NCBI GenBank assembly: GCA_963715285.1
Contig: CAVQRU010000003.1
Coordinates: 83,878-147,877, forward strand
Length of the DNA: 64,000 nt
Source: Sva-07 sp963715285
GTDB lineage: Bacteria; Actinomycetota; Acidimicrobiia; Acidimicrobiales; Ilumatobacteraceae
Direction of reading: 5' to 3'
Shown here piece by piece: positions 15,712 to 25,100 of the stretch (its first letter is position 1; every line of letters begins with the position of its first letter). Position numbers and translations under genes: made by a program. The notes under the pieces were generated by a model. The model did not search any database and was not told the DNA's origin. It saw only the letters and a list, made by a program, of their open reading frames with translations.

Positions 15712-17793
15712 GTGCCAGCAACCGACTCATCCGAGTTCCCGATCACCCGGAACGTACGCCGCCGACTGGCCGTGGCGTCTGCTGCTCTCGCTGTGGCGAT
15801 CGGGGGCATCGTCGTCAGCACCGCCGCCGACACCACCGCCGAGGCAGCCCCGTCGGAGCACGACTGGCTCGGCGTCGTCAACGCCTATCGGGCAGCATCC
15901 GCGCTCCCGCCCGTCGTCGAGAACTCCGCCTGGTCGGGTGGGGGCCGGAAGCATTCGTGCTGGATGCTGCTGAACGGCATCGCCCACGACGAGCAACCGG
16001 GGACCGCCGGCTACAGCGCGGACGGAGACGCCGCCGGCAACAGCGGGAACGTCGCCGTCTCGAGCAACGCCGGGGCGACGGCACGTTCGCACGTCGAGCT
16101 CTGGATGACCGGTCCGTTCCACGCCGTCGGCGTCCTGCGGCCGTCCTTGCGCCAGGCCGGCTACGGGATGTGCGCGAGCCCGCCCAACCCCACCAACACC
16201 AAGTGGCGGTCCGCCGCGACACTCGATGTCGTGCGCGGCATCGATGGCGCCACGCCGAAGCCGACGGCCCCCGTCTTCTTCCCCGGCAACGGCACCACGA
16301 CCAGTCTCACCCGCTTCGTCGCCGAGTCACCCGACCCGCGCACCTTCTGCGGGTGGAGCGGCCAGAGCGTGGGTCTGCCGCTGATCGCGCTCATGCCGTC
16401 ACCGCACAACGGTGCCGTCGCCACCCTCCATGGGCCGAACGGGCCGATCCCGACGTGCGTGCTGACCCGGTCCAACACCTCCGGCGTGGCGAGCTCGATC
16501 CTCGGGGGCGACAACGCCATCGTCGTGGTGCCCGCCACGCCCCTCACGTCCGGTTCCTACAGGGTCGCTGCGCTGACCGACAACGGCCAAGGAGCGAACT
16601 GGTCGTTCTCGGTCGACCCGAACGCCCCGCTCACCGGAGGCGTCCCGACAGCGGCAGAGGGACCGGTGCCGGGGCCGCTGGGACGCACCGCAGCGCTCGG
16701 CGCACAGACGCCCTTCGAGCCGATCACGCCATTCCGGCTCGCCGATTCCCGCAGCCAGCTCGGCCTGGCGCGGCTCGCCGCCAACCAGCAGGTGCGTGTG
16801 CGCATCGCTGGTCAGCGAGGGCTTCCTGCCGACGTGTCGGCGGTGAGCGCGAACTTCACGATCGACCGTTCGAGTTCGGCGGGCTACCTCACTGCGTCCA
16901 ACTGCAGCGAGGCGACCCCGTCGGTGTCCACCCTCAACTTCGAAGCGGGCGACCCGGTTTCGAACCAGGCGATCATTCCACTCGACCGCGGCGACATCTG
17001 CCTGTTCGCGAGCACGGCGACCGACGTGATCATCGACGTCAACGGCTACGTCGCGTCGGGAGCGAGCCAGATGCTCACACCGGTGACGCCGCGCCGGATC
17101 CTCGACACCCGCTCCGGACAACCACTGCGGCCCGGTTCGGTCCTGCGCGTCGACGTCGAGGGAGGTTCGAGCCCGGCACCGGACGCGGCGGTGGCGGTGG
17201 CCGTCAACCTGACCGGCACCGGCGCCAGCGGGAGCGGCTGGATTCGGGCGTTCCCGTGCGGCGTCGCCGAACCGGATGTCTCGTCGCTCAATCCCCGAGC
17301 AGGGCGCGATCGCGCGAACTCGGCGATCATCCCGACTGGTTCGAACGGCACGATCTGTCTCACGAGCAGCATCACGACCCATGTGATCATCGACATCACC
17401 GGCTGGTTCGGCGAGCAGTCGGGCCGGCAGTTCGTGCCCGTCACGCCGATACGCCTCACCGACACCCGTTCCGCTCACCCCGACCTCAACGGCGGCGGGG
17501 CCCGTCTGCTCGAGCCCGGCAGGGAGTTGCGTGTCCAGGTGGCAGGCTCCCGAGGGATCACCGCCGACGCACGCGCCGTGACCCTGAACCTCGTGGCAAC
17601 CGACGGGCCCTCCGCCGGCTGGCTGCGGGTGGTGCCGTGTGGGGGTGCCTCCGACGTCTCGAACCTGAACTACCCCGGCGTCGTCGCAGTCGCCAACGGG
17701 GCGAACGTCATGCTCGACGGTCAGGGGGCCGTGTGCGTGACCACCAGCGCACCCACCCACGTCATCGTCGACGTCACCGGCGTGTGGACCTGA
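15712..17793 (+). CDS. Secreted CAP-domain protein with three ITGWF-type repeats
   Basis: 693 aa from the GTG at 15712; in-frame codons extend further upstream, so the start is uncertain. A twin-Arg-like NVRRRLAVASAALAVAIGG stretch is followed by AAPSEHDW, suggesting export. A CAP/SCP-like domain follows (WLGVVNAYRAASALPPV, then SGGGRKHSCWML, GIAHDE and GNSGNVAVSS). The rest is an Ig-like region and three repeats of about 120 aa, each beginning P-x-R-(L/I)-x-D-(S/T)-R and ending VII/VIVD-V/I-(N/T)-G: FRLADSR to DVNGYV, RRILDTR to DITGWF, and IRLTDTR to DVTGVWT. Such repeats decorate large surface proteins of Acidimicrobiia; a role in adhesion or cell-wall binding is inferred. Confidence 0.8.
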   Translation: MPATDSSEFPITRNVRRRLAVASAALAVAIGGIVVSTAADTTAEAAPSEHDWLGVVNAYRAASALPPVVENSAWSGGGRKHSCWMLLNGIAHDEQPGTAGYSADGDAAGNSGNVAVSSNAGATARSHVELWMTGPFHAVGVLRPSLRQAGYGMCASPPNPTNTKWRSAATLDVVRGIDGATPKPTAPVFFPGNGTTTSLTRFVAESPDPRTFCGWSGQSVGLPLIALMPSPHNGAVATLHGPNGPIPTCVLTRSNTSGVASSILGGDNAIVVVPATPLTSGSYRVAALTDNGQGANWSFSVDPNAPLTGGVPTAAEGPVPGPLGRTAALGAQTPFEPITPFRLADSRSQLGLARLAANQQVRVRIAGQRGLPADVSAVSANFTIDRSSSAGYLTASNCSEATPSVSTLNFEAGDPVSNQAIIPLDRGDICLFASTATDVIIDVNGYVASGASQMLTPVTPRRILDTRSGQPLRPGSVLRVDVEGGSSPAPDAAVAVAVNLTGTGASGSGWIRAFPCGVAEPDVSSLNPRAGRDRANSAIIPTGSNGTICLTSSITTHVIIDITGWFGEQSGRQFVPVTPIRLTDTRSAHPDLNGGGARLLEPGRELRVQVAGSRGITADARAVTLNLVATDGPSAGWLRVVPCGGASDVSNLNYPGVVAVANGANVMLDGQGAVCVTTSAPTHVIVDVTGVWT

Positions 17794-17814
17794 CGCTCTC
17801 GCGAACGCCGGAAC

Positions 17815-19332
17815 TCAGCGCTTGACCGTGTGATCCGAGACCGTGGCACGGTACCGGATGGTGTGCACGCTGTCGCCGGAGAGAATCGCCCCGCGCCCGA
17901 GCGTGCGCCCGTACTGCCAGTTCGACAGGCCGAGCTCCGGAGCGTTCAGTGCGTACTGCCCGTCGACCCAGCGGGTGAACCCGTTGCCGACGAACGGCGC
18001 GTCGACCGTGGCGGAGAACCAGGCCTGGGCGTCGGCGTCGTCGCTCACGAGTGATGCCACGAAGTGGGGGCTGTAGCGGTTGCACAACGAGACGGCTTCC
18101 TCGATCGAGTCGACCACGACGAGGCTCACCTCGGGAGCGTTCTCCCATTCCCACTCGTGGGCCAACGTCGCCTCCTCGATGGTCGACGCGGCCGGCTCGG
18201 ACGTGACGCCGCCCGGGCGAGCGATCTCGACGACGGACCGGAACCGCTCGTCCCCGACGTAGGGCTCGCTGCCCTCGACGACGTGGAGTCGCGCCGATGT
18301 CCCACGTGCGGCAGCCGCAGCATCGATCGCGTCGAGGAACACCGGCACGAGCCGGTCGGCCTCCGCGCGCACGATCGCACACACGTTGAGCGTGTTGCAC
18401 ACCTTCCGGTCCAACGAGTTGCGCACTGCCGCGCCGAAGGTCGTGCCGGACGCATCGGCTGCCGCCACCATCCAGGCTCCGCCGGTGCCGTGGAGGCTGA
18501 CGGGAATGCCGGACTGCGACGCCACCGCGCCGAGTTCGGCGACGGCCGGCCCCGAACCGCGAGCGACCGCCAGCGCCAGCCGGCGGTCACTGAACAGCGC
18601 GTGCCCGGCGGCATGCGTCGGCGAGTCGACGAGCTGCACCACGCCCGGTGGGAGCCCGGCGCCCGACAGAGCGGGTTCGAGCGCGTGATCGACGATCGCC
18701 CGCGCGGTGCCGAGCGCGTCGGAACCGATCCGGAACACGACGGAGTTCCCGGTCCGGACCACCCCGCAGGCATCCGCGAACACGTTCGGGCGTCCCTCGA
18801 ACACGAAGCCGACGACACCGAGCGGCGCCCGGGCGGCCTCGACCGACCACTGGGCATGGTCGATGCGGTCGACGGTTCCGTGGCGCCGGCTCGGCGAATC
18901 GCGCCAGCCGCGCAGCCCCGCGATCATGTCGCGCCGCATGCCGTCGTCGAGTCGCAGGCGAGTCGTCGATCGGCCGCGCCGCTCTGCCAGTGCGACGTCG
19001 GCGTCGTTGGCCGCCGCGATCGGTGCGAACACGGCGTCGTCGTCGAGCGCAGCCGCGAATCGGTCGAAGAACGCAGAGATCGACTCGTCGCCGACCGTTG
19101 CGAGCCCGGCGAAGCCGTCGACCGCTGCGCCGACCGCGTCGTCGACGACCGCGTGCACCTCGGCGGGGACGTGCAGGAGCGCTCCGGTCGACTGGACGAC
19201 CACGAGCCGGTCACCCGCCCGGAACCGTGCGGCGAGATCGGCGTCGACCCGCACCACCCGGTCGCCGCCGAACGGGATCTCCTGACCGACGACGAGTCCG
19301 AACAGTGGTGCGATCTCTGGTCCCGCCGACAT
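17815..19332 (-). CDS. Diverged ProA-like aldehyde dehydrogenase with N-terminal extension
   Basis: 505 aa, about 85 longer than usual ProA (glutamate-5-semialdehyde dehydrogenase, about 420). Residues 85-505 carry the ProA pattern: LGVVGFVFEGRPNVFADA (171-188), GNSVVFRIG, GSGPAVAELG, and the catalytic region RKVCNTLNVCAIV with C312. Several usually conserved positions differ: ProA has CNAxETLL where this has CNTLNVC, and the C-terminal nucleotide region reads FTRWVDGQYALNAPELGLS. The first 80 residues (a small beta-rich segment) have no counterpart I recognise. Without proB nearby, either a true ProA or a paralogue using another acyl phosphate is possible. The ATG at 19332 has TACGCT 7 nt upstream. 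Confidence 0.75.
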   Translation of the reverse strand: MSAGPEIAPLFGLVVGQEIPFGGDRVVRVDADLAARFRAGDRLVVVQSTGALLHVPAEVHAVVDDAVGAAVDGFAGLATVGDESISAFFDRFAAALDDDAVFAPIAAANDADVALAERRGRSTTRLRLDDGMRRDMIAGLRGWRDSPSRRHGTVDRIDHAQWSVEAARAPLGVVGFVFEGRPNVFADACGVVRTGNSVVFRIGSDALGTARAIVDHALEPALSGAGLPPGVVQLVDSPTHAAGHALFSDRRLALAVARGSGPAVAELGAVASQSGIPVSLHGTGGAWMVAAADASGTTFGAAVRNSLDRKVCNTLNVCAIVRAEADRLVPVFLDAIDAAAAARGTSARLHVVEGSEPYVGDERFRSVVEIARPGGVTSEPAASTIEEATLAHEWEWENAPEVSLVVVDSIEEAVSLCNRYSPHFVASLVSDDADAQAWFSATVDAPFVGNGFTRWVDGQYALNAPELGLSNWQYGRTLGRGAILSGDSVHTIRYRATVSDHTVKR

Positions 19333-19338
19333 CGCAAT

Positions 19339-19344
19339 TAGCGT
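19339..19344 (+). promoter_or_regulatory. -10 TAGCGT for the MBL hydrolase, overlapping the opposite promoter
   Basis: TAGCGT ends 6 nt before the GTG at 19351. Five of its six bases are shared with the minus-strand hexamer at 19340-19345. Confidence 0.5.
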
Positions 19345-19345
19345 A
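19340..19345 (-). promoter_or_regulatory. -10 TACGCT for the ProA-like gene, overlapping the opposite promoter
   Basis: TACGCT on the minus strand ends 7 nt before the ATG at 19332. Together with the plus-strand element it forms a 7-bp core TAGCGTA readable in both directions, with only 18 bp between the two start codons. Confidence 0.5.
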
Positions 19346-19350
19346 GGCGT

Positions 19351-20052
19351 GTGCCCCCGTCTCCGCTCTACTTCCGTCAACTCCTCTCCGGTCGCGACTT
19401 CGCCGTCGGCGATCCACTCGCGTCGCAGATGGTGAACTTCGTGTACGCCGTCGGCGACCGTCGCACCGGCGAGTGCGTGCTGGTCGATCCCGCCTACGCC
19501 GTGCGCGAACTCGTCGACCTGGTCGGTGCCGACGGCATGACGGTGACCGGCGCGCTCGCCACCCACTATCACCCCGACCACGTCGGTGGGTCGATGATGG
19601 GGCACTCGATCGAAGGGATCTCGGAGTTGCTCGACCACGTCGACTGTCCGGTCCACGTCCAGCACGACGAGGTGGAGTGGGTCTCCAAGTCGACGTCGGT
19701 CACCGCCGATCACCTGGTCGGACACGACTCCGGCGACGTCGTGCGGGTCGGCGACATCGACATCACGCTCGTGCACACGCCGGGCCACACGCCCGGAAGC
19801 CAGTGCTTCTTCGTCGACGACCGGCTGATCGCCGGTGACACCCTCTTCCTCGAGGGCTGCGGTCGCACCGATCTCCCCGGCTCCGACCCGTCGAAGATGG
19901 TCGAGAGCCTGCGACGGCTCGCTGAGGTTCCGGATTCGACGATCCTGTTCCCGGGCCACCGCTACTCGATCGCGAGCAGCGCCACCATGGACATCGTGAA
20001 GGAGACGAACTTCGTGTTCGACTCCCTCAGCAATCGGCCTTCGCAGGGATGA
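19351..20052 (+). CDS. Metallo-beta-lactamase fold hydrolase
   Basis: 233 aa. The dinuclear metal motif is THYHPDH (H72, H74, D76, H77), followed by HTPGHTPGS, IAGDTLF and FPGHRYS, which supply the remaining ligands in glyoxalase II-like enzymes. The sequence looks like a general thioester/persulfide-type hydrolase, and the substrate is unknown. The GTG start is 18 bp from the divergent ProA-like ATG, with overlapping -10 elements. Its last 26 bases overlap the 3' end of the convergent LysM gene. Confidence 0.87.
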   Translation: MPPSPLYFRQLLSGRDFAVGDPLASQMVNFVYAVGDRRTGECVLVDPAYAVRELVDLVGADGMTVTGALATHYHPDHVGGSMMGHSIEGISELLDHVDCPVHVQHDEVEWVSKSTSVTADHLVGHDSGDVVRVGDIDITLVHTPGHTPGSQCFFVDDRLIAGDTLFLEGCGRTDLPGSDPSKMVESLRRLAEVPDSTILFPGHRYSIASSATMDIVKETNFVFDSLSNRPSQG

Positions 20053-20656
20053 CGATCTCGATGCCGACGACGAAGCCGGCATACCCAGGCGTTCCAGCGT
20101 TCGCGGCGTTGAGCGCATCGAGCGTCACGTCGAACTTGGACGCCACCCGGCCCGGCAGGTCGCCCGCGACGATGACATAGGTGCCTTCGCCGCAGTTGTC
20201 GCCGGCATCGGGGATCGTTGCGGTGGCTGCCTCGGTCTCGGTGGCGGTGGTGTCACTCGTCGTCTCGTCCGTGCCGGTGGCCGCGGGTGCGGTACCGCCG
20301 GGCGGGATCTTGATCGTGGTGCCGGGACCCGGGAACTCGTTCGCACTTCCCCACTCGTTGTACGCGACGAGGTCGTCGAGCGAGACACCGAACATGTCGG
20401 TGATCTTCAAGGGGTAGTCGCCGGCCTGGACCACGTACTCCTGCTCGGTGGTGACCACGTCACCCGCAGCCACCGAGTCGGCCGGCGGTGTGGTCGTGGC
20501 GGGTGGACGTACCACGAACGCGGTGGACGCTGCACTGAGGTCGATCGTCGACTGGGTCGCGGCGCTGTCCTCGGCGCCGCACGACGCCATGAAGAGGGCG
20601 CCGACGAGGACGGGGCCTACTACCACGCCGAGACGGCGTGCTCTGATCGATTGCAT
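20027..20656 (-). CDS. Lipoprotein with two LysM domains
   Basis: 209 aa. A lipoprotein signal ends at MASC (lipobox), followed by a linker rich in Thr and Ala. Two LysM-like modules are visible: YVVQAGDYPLKITDMFGVS near 73 and YVIVAGDLPGRVASKFDVT near 158, separated by a Thr/Glu-rich spacer. LysM modules bind peptidoglycan N-acetylglucosamine, so the protein probably tethers the membrane to the wall; no hydrolase domain is present. The ATG at 20656 has TACGCT 7 nt upstream. The 3' end overlaps the MBL gene tail-to-tail. Confidence 0.82.
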   Translation of the reverse strand: MQSIRARRLGVVVGPVLVGALFMASCGAEDSAATQSTIDLSAASTAFVVRPPATTTPPADSVAAGDVVTTEQEYVVQAGDYPLKITDMFGVSLDDLVAYNEWGSANEFPGPGTTIKIPPGGTAPAATGTDETTSDTTATETEAATATIPDAGDNCGEGTYVIVAGDLPGRVASKFDVTLDALNAANAGTPGYAGFVVGIEIVIPAKADC

Positions 20657-20663
20657 GTCCGCC

Positions 20664-20669
20664 AGCGTA
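20664..20669 (-). promoter_or_regulatory. -10 TACGCT for the LysM lipoprotein
   Basis: TACGCT, 7 nt before the ATG at 20656. Confidence 0.45.
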
Positions 20670-20709
20670 GGCGCCCGGCCACACCGAGCGTCGTCAGGCG
20701 TGACCGGTG

Positions 20710-22161
20710 CTACACCAGCGGTCGTTCGGTGGGTCGGATCGGAGACGGGAGCCGGGTCTCGCCCATCAGATGGGCGTCGACGCCGGCGGCGCACGCGCGC
20801 CCCTCGGCGATCGCCCACACGATCAGGCTCTGGCCCCTCCCCATGTCGCCGGCCACGAAGATGCCGTGCTGGTTGGTCATGTAGCGATCGTCGCGGGCGA
20901 CGTTGCCGCGAGGGTCGTAGTCGAGGTCGAGCGAGTCGAGCCAGGCGCCCTTCTCCGGGCCGACGAAACCCATCGCGAGGAACACGAAGTCGGCGGGGAT
21001 CTCGTGGTCGGTGCCCTCGACCTTGACGAATGCTCCGTCGATCAGCTCGACCTCGTGCAGCCGGAGCGCTCGCACCCGTCCGTTGCCGTCGTCGAGGAAC
21101 TGCTCGGTGTTGACGCTGTAGAGCCGCTCGCCGCCCTCGGCGTGGGCCGAGGTGACCTTGTAGGTCATCGCGTACTGCGGCCACGGGTTGTTCGGCCCGC
21201 GTTGCTCCGGCGGCTTCGGCAGGATCTCGAGCTGGGTCACCGATGCGGCGCCCTGGCGGTGAGCGGTGCCGAGACAGTCGGCGCCCGTGTCGCCTCCGCC
21301 GATGATCACGACGTGCTTGCCTGCCACGTCGATCGGCGAGGTCTCGATGTCACCGAGTTGCACCCGATTGGCGAACGGCAGGTACTCCATCGCCTGGTGA
21401 ATGCCGCCGAGCTCCCGACCGGGGATCGGCAGGTCACGCCACGCCGTGGCACCGCACGCCAGCACGATCGCATCGTGCGACGCCCGCAGCACCTCGATGT
21501 CGACGTTCTCGCCGACGACGGCATTGGTGCGGAACTCGGTGCCCTCCGCCTCCATCTGTGCGATACGCCGATCGATGTGGCGCTTCTCCATCTTGAACTC
21601 GGGGATGCCGTAGCGCAGCAGCCCGCCGATTCGGTCGGCGCGCTCGAGTACGACGACGTCGTGGCCTGCCCGGGTGAGTTGCTGAGCAGCGGCGAGACCG
21701 GCGGGCCCCGAACCGATCACCGCCACCCGTTTGCCGGTACGGACGGCCGGCACGTGCGGCGTGACCCACCCTTCGTCCCAGGCGCGGTCGATGATCTCGA
21801 CCTCGACCTGCTTGATCGCCACGGGGTTCTGGTTGATCCCGAGCACACACGCCGACTCGCACGGCGCCGGACAGAGCCGCCCGGTGAACTCCGGGAAGTT
21901 GTTGGTGGCGTGCAGCCGCTCGATCGCGTCCTGCCAGTGGTCGCGGTAGACGAGATCGTTCCAGTCCGGGATCAGATTGCCCAGGGGGCAGCCGTTGTTG
22001 CAGAACGGGATGCCGCAGTCCATGCACCGCCCCGCCTGGTGCGTGAGTGCCTCGGGATCGAAGTCCTCGTACACCTCGTTCCAGTCGCGCAGGCGTACCG
22101 GCACGGGCCGCATCTGCGGCGTCTCACGATCCCACTTGAGGAATCCGGTCGGCTCACCCAT
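20710..22161 (-). CDS. gltD: Glutamate synthase (NADPH) small subunit
   Basis: 483 aa, standard GltD size. It passes electrons from NADPH via FAD and two 4Fe-4S clusters to GltB. N-terminal cysteine motifs are CMDCGIPFCNNGCPLGN (from about 43) and CPAPCESACVLGINQNP. FAD-binding VAVIGSGPAGLAAAQQLT and NADPH-binding VVIIGGGDTGADCLGTA follow, with the C-terminal FAD contact FVAGDMGRGQSLIVWAIAEG. It lies 24 bp downstream of gltB with an AGGAAGG stretch upstream of its ATG, so the two form an operon. Confidence 0.96.
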   Translation of the reverse strand: MGEPTGFLKWDRETPQMRPVPVRLRDWNEVYEDFDPEALTHQAGRCMDCGIPFCNNGCPLGNLIPDWNDLVYRDHWQDAIERLHATNNFPEFTGRLCPAPCESACVLGINQNPVAIKQVEVEIIDRAWDEGWVTPHVPAVRTGKRVAVIGSGPAGLAAAQQLTRAGHDVVVLERADRIGGLLRYGIPEFKMEKRHIDRRIAQMEAEGTEFRTNAVVGENVDIEVLRASHDAIVLACGATAWRDLPIPGRELGGIHQAMEYLPFANRVQLGDIETSPIDVAGKHVVIIGGGDTGADCLGTAHRQGAASVTQLEILPKPPEQRGPNNPWPQYAMTYKVTSAHAEGGERLYSVNTEQFLDDGNGRVRALRLHEVELIDGAFVKVEGTDHEIPADFVFLAMGFVGPEKGAWLDSLDLDYDPRGNVARDDRYMTNQHGIFVAGDMGRGQSLIVWAIAEGRACAAGVDAHLMGETRLPSPIRPTERPLV

Positions 22162-22185
22162 CTCAGTGGCCCTTCCTGTTGGAGC

Positions 22186-25100
22186 TCATGCTCGGGCTGC
22201 TTCCATGATCCTGTCGACGGTCTGGCTCTCGTCGAGGCCGGCGGCCTGCGACTCGGCGATGACGGTGAGGACCCGCTTGTAGTCCTTCGGCATCACCTTG
22301 CGGAACGCCGACGACTCCGTCTCCCACGACATGAGTATCCGCTCCGCAACGACCGATCCGGTGAGGTCGCGATGCCGTGTGACGGTGTCGCGCAGGAACT
22401 CGCGGTCGGCGTCGTCGAGCTCCTCGAGCTCGACCATCTCGTAGTTGACCTTGCTGGCGAACACCTCGGCCGGGTCGTACACGTAGGCGATCCCGCCCGA
22501 CATGCCGGCTCCGAAGTTTCGGCCGGTCGGGCCGAGCACCACCACACGACCACCGGTCATGTACTCGCACCCGTGGTCGCCGACACCCTCGCTCACCGCC
22601 GTCGCGCCGGAGTTGCGGACACAGAACCGTTCACCGACGATGCCGCGCAGGAACACCTCGCCACCGGTCGCACCGTAGGCGATGACGTTGCCGGCGATGA
22701 TCTGCTCCTCGGCCACGAACGGGGAGAAGGGGTGGGGGTGCACGATGACGCGTCCACCGGAGAGCCCCTTGGCCACGTAGTCGTTGGCGTCACCGACCAG
22801 ACGGATCTGGATTCCGGCCGGCAGGAACGCTCCCAGGCTCTGTCCGGCCGAGCCGGTGAGCGTGATGTCGATCGTGCCGTCCGGCAGTCCCGCTCCCCTC
22901 CACCGCTTGGTGACTTCGTGGCCGAGCAGCGTGCCGACGGTTCTGTTGACGTTTCGCACCGGCAGGTCGATCGACACGTGCCGACCGTCCTGGATGGCCG
23001 GTTGGGCGAGTTCGATCAACTGCTGATCGAGCGCTTCGTCCAGGCCGTGGTCCTGCCCGACGCTCTGCACCATCGTCTGACCGTACGGGTTCTGCGGCAC
23101 CGCGAGAATCGGGCTGATGTCGAGCCCGGACGCCTTCCAGTGCGTGATCGCCCGACGGGTGTCGAGGACGTCGACGTGACCGATCATCTCGTCCATCGTC
23201 CGGAAGCCGAGTTCGGCCATCAACTCGCGCACCTCGGTGGCGATGTACTCGAAGAACGTCTCGACGAACTCGGGTCGGCCACTGAACCGCGCCCGCAGCT
23301 CCGGGTTCTGTGTGGCGATCCCGACGGGGCAGGTGTCGAGGTGGCAGACGCGCATCATGATGCAACCCGACACCACGAGCGGCGCCGTGGCGAAGCCGTA
23401 CTCCTCTGCGCCGAGCAGCGCAGCGATGACGACGTCTCGACCGGTCTTCATCTGGCCGTCGGTCTGCACCACGATCCGGTCGCGGAGACCGTTGAGCAAC
23501 AGGGTCTGCTGGGTTTCGGCGAGGCCGAGTTCCCACGGTCCACCGGCGTGCTTGAGCGACGTCAGCGGGCTGGCGCCGGTTCCGCCGTCGTGACCGGAGA
23601 TCAACACGACGTCGGCCTTCGCCTTCGACACACCCGCCGCGACGGTACCGACCCCGGTCTCGGCCACGAGCTTGACGTGCACGCGTGCAGCCGGATTGGC
23701 GTTCTTGAGGTCGTGGATCAGCTGCTTCAGATCCTCGATCGAGTAGATGTCGTGGTGCGGCGGCGGGCTGATCAGGCCGACGCCGGGCGTCGAGTGCCGC
23801 GTCGCCGCGATCCACGGGTACACCTTGTGGCCCGGCAACTGGCCGCCCTCACCCGGCTTGGCGCCCTGGGCCATCTTGATCTGGATGTCGTCGGAGTTGG
23901 TGAGGTACTCCGAGGTCACACCGAATCGACCGGAGGCGACCTGCTTGATCGAGGAGCGGCGTTCGGGGTCGTAGAGGCGGTCGACGTCCTCGCCGCCCTC
24001 CCCGGTGTTGGACTTGGCGCCGAGATGGTTCATCGCGATCGCCAGCGTCTCGTGCGCCTCCGCCGAGATCGAGCCGTAGCTCATCGCGCCGGTCGAGAAC
24101 CGCTCGATGATCGTCTCGATCGGTTCGACCTCGTCGATCGGGACCGGTGTGCGGTCGCCGGCGAACTCGAAGAGCCCGCGCAGCGTCATCAACTTCTCGG
24201 ACTGGTCGTCGACCCTCGACGTGTACTCCTTGAAGATGTCGTAGCGCTTGGAACGTGTGGCGTGCTGGAGCTTGAACACCGTTTCCGGGTTGAACAGGTG
24301 GAGTTCGCCTTCGCGCCGCCACTGGTACTCGCCGCCGAGTTCCAGCTTGCGGTGGGCGCGCTCTTCCGGGCGCGTCGGGTTCGCCATGGCGTGACGGGCC
24401 GCGACCTCGGCCGCGATCTCGTCGAGGCCGATCCCACCCAGCTGCGAGATCGTGCCGGTGAAGTACTGGTCGACGACGCTCTTGCCGAGACCGATCGCTT
24501 CGAAGATCTGGGCGCCGGTGTAGGACGCGACGGTCGAGACACCCATCTTCGACATCACCTTGAGGACGCCCTTGCCGCAGGCCTTGATGTAGTTCTTGAC
24601 CGCCTTGTGGGCGTCCATCCCGCCGAGGCCGTGCATCTCCTCGGCGATCAGGTCCTCGATCGACTCGAACGCCAGGTACGGGTTGATCGCCCCGGCTCCG
24701 TAGCCGATCAGGAGCGCCATGTGGTGCACCTCCCGAGCGTCGCCGGACTCGACGATCAGTCCGGCCATCGTGCGCTGCTTCGTCCGCACGAGATGGTGGT
24801 GCACCGCTGCGGTCAGCAGCAGCGAGGGGATCGGGGCATCGATGCTGTCGGCGTTGCGATCCGACAGGACGATGATCCGCGTGCCGTCCTCGATCGCCTC
24901 GGACGCCTCGAGACAGATGCGGTCCAGGGCGGTCCGCAGACCGTCACCACCATCGGCCACCCGGTAGAGGCCGGACAACACCCGCGCCTGCAGGCCGGGA
25001 TGGTTGCCGTCGTCGTTGATGTGGATGATCTTGGCGAGTTCGTCGTTGTCGATGATCGGGAACGGCAGCGCCAGCTGACGGCAGCTCTCGGGGCCGGGGG

